Assembly (NCBI RefSeq): GCF_013407855.1
Contig: NZ_JACBZH010000001.1
Span: 5,394,001-5,458,000, forward strand
DNA length: 64,000 bases
Direction of reading: 5' to 3'
Source: Actinopolymorpha rutila
GTDB taxonomy: Bacteria > Actinomycetota > Actinomycetes > Propionibacteriales > Actinopolymorphaceae
Positions 60,723 through 64,000 of the stretch are shown here, one piece after another (the first letter of the stretch is position 1; each line of letters opens with the position of its first letter). The translations under genes were made by a program, and so were the position numbers. The notes under the pieces are model-generated. The model did not search any database. It was not told the origin of the DNA and saw nothing but the letters and a program-made list of their open reading frames with translations.

Positions 60723-63635
60723 ATGCGTCGCGACCACAGCCTGGGACCTTCGATGGGACGTCTCACCCGACCGTTGCCACTGCTCGACCAGCAGGGCGGC
60801 CGCCGATTGCCGGCCGCCCTGCTGGAACGCCTTGGACAGGGACTGCGAGCCGACCTGTCCGCGGTGCGGATCCACACCGACCCAGCAGCGGACCGCTGCA
60901 CCAGGCTGCTGCGGGCGGACGCGTTCACCTGCGGCAGCCACGTCTTCTTCCGTGCGGGCGCCTACCGGCCCGACACCACCGCCGGCTTCCGGCTGCTGGC
61001 GCACGAGGCCGCTCATGTCGTTCAGCAGGCGCGTGCCGCGCAGTCCGGGGTGGCGCCGGCCGCGACGTCGGAGCAGGACGCCGACCGGTGCGCCGACCTG
61101 CTCGTGGCCGGGCGGCGAGCGGCCGGTCCGTCTGCCGATCCGACGGTCGTACGCCCGGGCCTGACCGGTGTCGTCCAGCGGCACGTCTCCTACGAGCACC
61201 GGGTCCTCGGCGACCTGGCCACCGACGACCTGGTGGCGATCTCGCCGCCCCGCGCCGGCGCCGCTGCCACCGGCGGACGCAGGCAGGAGATCCTCGACCG
61301 GCAGATCCGCCTGTGCGAACTGTGGCGGAACGACCCGACCGTGGTCACCGAGGAGCAGATCCGCCGCGTGTGCCCGTGGATCCGGACGCTGCGGCTCGGC
61401 CCTGACCAGGTGCTCGCGACGTACGGCGAGGTGAACGCACTCCCCGACTATCTGGCCAATGCCCCCGCCCTGGAGGCGCTGGACGAGGGCCACCTGCTGC
61501 CCATCCTCCAGACGATCCGACAGGAGGGCTACAACAACCTCACCCGGTTGCGGAGCGGCTCGGATCCGCAGGCGTTCTTCGCCCGGTCGGCTTCTCCGCC
61601 GTACGACTTCGAGATGGTCACCAGGCTGGTGAAGTGGGACGAGCTGGACGAGCTGACCCGCGACCTGGGCGTGCTCCGGGAGGACCACTTCCGTGGGCTG
61701 CTGGCCCGAAACGCCTGCCACTTCGCGCCGGCCTCGTGGTATCGCTGGGAGACCTCGCACCTCATCGCCCGCGACCTGGCCAGGCAGGCACACGCCACCG
61801 GTGACGCGGCGCTGGCGCGACGAGCCTGGACCTTCGCCGGCTACGCCGACCACTTCCTGCAGGACTCCTTCGCCGCGGGCCACCTTGTCAACAAGACGTT
61901 GATAATGCAGTGGTTCGTGGAGTGGGCCGCGGGCCAGGACCTCGTGCCGGTGGCGGACCTGGACGTCATCTCGACCATGACGGCGGACCGTCAACCCGGC
62001 CTTGCCGGCTTCCACCTGTACGACGACAGCTACACCGGGCCGTCCAACGACCCCCAGACCGCGCAGGAGCTGCCGACCCCCGAAGAACGGATGCGTGCCA
62101 GCGGTTTGGTCCTCGACCAGTCCGACAACAGGCATGCGGTGTACCAGAAGTACCTCCGGTTCCTGGCCAACGACGCGGCACAGCTGTCGTGTGCCATGGC
62201 GCACGACTACTACAACAGCCACTCCCTGTGGGTCGCCTCGTCGGCGCACCCGGAGCCGTACGAGGTGTGGGGCGACGCCACGTTGCTGACCGGCCCGGAC
62301 GGAGCCGAAGGCATCCGTCAGACCAGCGGCGCCGCGCAGTTGGCGCAGGCGTCGGTGGAGGAGATCATCCGTACCGGCGAGATGTCGGTCGGCGCGAAGG
62401 ACATCCGTCGCCACTTCCCCACGATGGTTCGCACCGAGGCGGGCGACCTGGAGCCGGTGGCCGCGTGGAACACGGGCCGGCGGGAGTTCTTCGAGGAGAA
62501 CATCTTCTCGGCGTTCCTGCCGGCGCTGCAGAACATCCTGGTCCGGTTGTTCTCCCCTCGGCTGGGCGTGGTCTCCCAGGACCAGGACCTCGCGGAGGTG
62601 TGGGGTCAGGAACTCCACAGAGCCGACGACCGTCCGGTGGACGTCGTGGAGTCCGCAGGACGCCTCTTCGCGGGCGCGAACGGCCACGCGTACGAGATCG
62701 AACCCACCAAGGGAAGCGTCCAGGCCGGTCGCCGCGTCGCGGACCTGGGACTGTTCGGCAGTCACGCCACCCGGCTGGCCACCGACGGGAGCACGCTGTT
62801 CGTCGGCGTCCACGGGCGCCTGCACGGTCTGACGCTGTCCGACCTGACCCCGCGGTGGGAGTTGTCGCTGCACGGGCCGAACCCGGTCGACCGCGGGCCG
62901 GTCAACGTGCTGTGGGACGGACACCGGCTGCTCGCGGGATACTCCGGCCGGGTCTATGAAATCGATCCCACATCTCCGACCCTGCTGCACAGACATCGCC
63001 TCGAGCACACCCTTGGCTTCGGCGGCCACGAGACGACTCTGGCCGGCGACGGTGAGATGGTGTTCGCCGGGACGCCCGGCCACGTGTACGGCATGACCTC
63101 CGCGGACCGGAAGGCCCGATGGGGTGTCGACCTCACCAAGGTCGGCGGGCGACCGTCCCGGCCCGTCTCGGTGCTGTGGCACGACGGTCGGCTGCTCGCG
63201 GGCTCCGCCGGCCACCTCTATGACATCGATCCCACAACCGGTGCGGTGCTGCACCTGCTCGCCCTGACCGACAACGCCGGGGACCATCCGATGTCGCTGT
63301 CCTCCGGTGCCTCGACGGTGATCGCGGCGGTGGACGGACGGGTGTACGCGGTCGACCTGGACGACTGGTCCGGGGCCCGCTGGTGGGTCGACCTCGACCA
63401 CGACGAGGACGAGGAGCCCGGTCCGGTCAGCGTGTCCCTGCGTGGGCAACGGCTGTTCGTGGGTTCGCACGGCCACCTGCACCACCTGGATCCGGCGACC
63501 GGCCGGGTCCGCAACAGCCTGCCCCTGCGGCATCCGGTCAGCTTCGGCGACTTCGCCACCACCATCACCGCGTCCGGCAGGTTCCTGTACGTCGGCATGC
63601 ACGGCCACGCGTACCAGGTGCTGGTCAACAACTGA
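60723..63635 (+). CDS. DUF4157 (eCIS-core) / zinc phospholipase-like / beta-propeller protein
   Basis: A 970-residue protein with three parts. Residues 27-105 match DUF4157: LPAALLERLGQGLRADLSAV, the SHVFFRAGAY strand and H94-E95-A-A-H98 (LLAHEAAHVVQQ). The middle (about 190-600) holds H377-x3-D381-x5-H387 (HFLQDSFAAGH), preceded by WYRWETSHLIARDL and followed by HDYYNSHSLW, the zinc-site layout of phospholipase C/P1 nuclease. From about 640 eight repeats of the type AGSAGHLYDIDPTTG, spaced about 40 residues apart, form a propeller. There is no signal peptide. DUF4157 proteins are linked to contractile injection systems and toxins; none is visible here, so an effector role is inference. Confidence 0.85.
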   Translation: MRRDHSLGPSMGRLTRPLPLLDQQGGRRLPAALLERLGQGLRADLSAVRIHTDPAADRCTRLLRADAFTCGSHVFFRAGAYRPDTTAGFRLLAHEAAHVVQQARAAQSGVAPAATSEQDADRCADLLVAGRRAAGPSADPTVVRPGLTGVVQRHVSYEHRVLGDLATDDLVAISPPRAGAAATGGRRQEILDRQIRLCELWRNDPTVVTEEQIRRVCPWIRTLRLGPDQVLATYGEVNALPDYLANAPALEALDEGHLLPILQTIRQEGYNNLTRLRSGSDPQAFFARSASPPYDFEMVTRLVKWDELDELTRDLGVLREDHFRGLLARNACHFAPASWYRWETSHLIARDLARQAHATGDAALARRAWTFAGYADHFLQDSFAAGHLVNKTLIMQWFVEWAAGQDLVPVADLDVISTMTADRQPGLAGFHLYDDSYTGPSNDPQTAQELPTPEERMRASGLVLDQSDNRHAVYQKYLRFLANDAAQLSCAMAHDYYNSHSLWVASSAHPEPYEVWGDATLLTGPDGAEGIRQTSGAAQLAQASVEEIIRTGEMSVGAKDIRRHFPTMVRTEAGDLEPVAAWNTGRREFFEENIFSAFLPALQNILVRLFSPRLGVVSQDQDLAEVWGQELHRADDRPVDVVESAGRLFAGANGHAYEIEPTKGSVQAGRRVADLGLFGSHATRLATDGSTLFVGVHGRLHGLTLSDLTPRWELSLHGPNPVDRGPVNVLWDGHRLLAGYSGRVYEIDPTSPTLLHRHRLEHTLGFGGHETTLAGDGEMVFAGTPGHVYGMTSADRKARWGVDLTKVGGRPSRPVSVLWHDGRLLAGSAGHLYDIDPTTGAVLHLLALTDNAGDHPMSLSSGASTVIAAVDGRVYAVDLDDWSGARWWVDLDHDEDEEPGPVSVSLRGQRLFVGSHGHLHHLDPATGRVRNSLPLRHPVSFGDFATTITASGRFLYVGMHGHAYQVLVNN

Positions 63636-63686
63636 CGGTGGCGCCCGGACGTCAAGTCACCCTTGACGTGGCCCGCGAACGGACAC

Positions 63687-64000
63687 TCAGAGCTCGGCGA
63701 GCGACCCGTCGGGATGGCGCCAGGGAGTGATCCGGTAGCTGTGCCCGATCTGCGCGGCCCGGCGTACCGCCTGCTCGTCCACCTCGATGCCGAGCCCGGG
63801 ACCACGCGGCCGGAGCAGATGGCCGTCCACCATCGTGAAGGGCTGCTCGTCGACCAGCCCGGCCAGCACCTCGCTGCCTCCGTCGGCCTCCAGACCGAGC
63901 GCCTGTTCCTGGACGAGGAAGTTGGGACTGGCGAGGTCGACCTGCAGCGACGAGGCCAACGCGAGCGGGCCGAGTGGGCAATGAGGTGCCAGCGACGCGC
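63687..64000 (-). CDS. Galactonate dehydratase-like enolase-superfamily enzyme, C-terminal part only
   Basis: About 104 residues, cut by the right edge (its start lies beyond it). It reads ASLAPHCPLGPLALASSLQ, then PFTMVDGHLLRPRGPGLGIEVDEQAV, and ends WRHPDGSLAEL. The APHCPLGP and RHxDGSxAE pair is characteristic of D-galactonate dehydratase (DgoD). It is convergent with the DUF4157 gene (51 bases apart). This is the fourth enolase-superfamily gene in the window. Confidence 0.85.
   Translation of the reverse strand, partial: ASLAPHCPLGPLALASSLQVDLASPNFLVQEQALGLEADGGSEVLAGLVDEQPFTMVDGHLLRPRGPGLGIEVDEQAVRRAAQIGHSYRITPWRHPDGSLAEL

Noticed and set aside
60708..63608. A 966-codon open frame on the minus strand
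   Set aside because: It is antisense to the DUF4157/propeller gene. Its protein shows only biased GC-codon composition and no domain, as happens opposite long high-GC genes.
1..64000. tRNA/rRNA genes, insertion sequences, prophage or integrase-borne island
   Set aside because: No cloverleaf, transposase, integrase or phage structural motif was recognised on either strand. Absence by eye is not proof.

Overview
The window is about 70% GC, densely coded, uses many GTG and TTG starts and has frequent 4-base ATGA/GTGA overlaps. This fits a high-GC actinomycete. A Propionibacteriales-type soil organism (Kribbella or Actinopolymorpha-like) is a guess from the gene mix: several enolase-superfamily dehydratases, sugar ABC importers without their own ATPase, sulfatases, and many kinase-like phosphotransferases. 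I see no rRNA, tRNA, insertion sequence, prophage or CRISPR array.

Layout. 1-9462 is mixed chromosomal content: the end of a GntR/FCD regulator coupled to a phytanoyl-CoA-dioxygenase-like enzyme, a small P-loop kinase, a Methyltransf_32 protein, a phosphotransferase, a DUF6458 protein, a PPOX flavin/F420 protein, a secreted propeller protein and a DUF2252 protein. 9506-13127 is a two-subunit ABC exporter. It is followed by a MurE-like ligase whose P-loop lies in a different frame (two compensating shifts). 14743-15818 is an MNT/HEPN toxin-antitoxin-like pair. 15933-19397 is an ABC-2 exporter operon facing a double-HTH MerR regulator. 19615-24059 holds a HelY/Ski2-like helicase and an ABC exporter split into membrane and ATPase ORFs. 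24134-33272 holds a pentapeptide/DinB protein, an aldo/keto reductase behind a perfect inverted repeat, a phosphotransferase, three enolase-superfamily enzymes, an HhH-GPD protein and a D-aminoacylase-type amidohydrolase. 33323-47330 holds a SDR/TetR divergent pair, a broken GNAT gene, two CNNM/CorC-type membrane proteins, a CMD protein, an amidohydrolase, a frameshifted DUF885 gene, a thiol-protease-like protein, another phosphotransferase, a sulfotransferase, an AEC transporter and a zinc alcohol dehydrogenase.

47350-59386 is the most coherent system: a secreted GH43 enzyme divergent from an operon of two sugar permeases, a sulfatase, a GH2 glycosidase, two more sulfatases, a lipoprotein solute-binding protein and a LacI regulator. 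It reads as a utilisation locus for a sulfated oligosaccharide: trimming outside, ABC import, then desulfation and GH2 cleavage in the cytoplasm. A palindrome between the GH43 and permease genes is a candidate LacI operator. The importer ATPase and the formylglycine-generating enzyme the sulfatases need are not in the window.

59768-63635 holds a secreted NlpC/P60-type cell-wall hydrolase, whose ribosome-binding site lies in an 11-bp hairpin, and a 970-residue protein joining a DUF4157 (eCIS-core) HEAAH domain, a phospholipase-C/P1-nuclease-like zinc motif and an eight-repeat C-terminal propeller. That architecture is the strongest candidate for something undescribed. The window ends in the C-terminus of a galactonate-dehydratase-like enzyme.

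At least five apparent indels hit four genes (MurE-like, ABC exporter, GNAT, DUF885). Either this stretch is decaying or the assembly has residual base errors.
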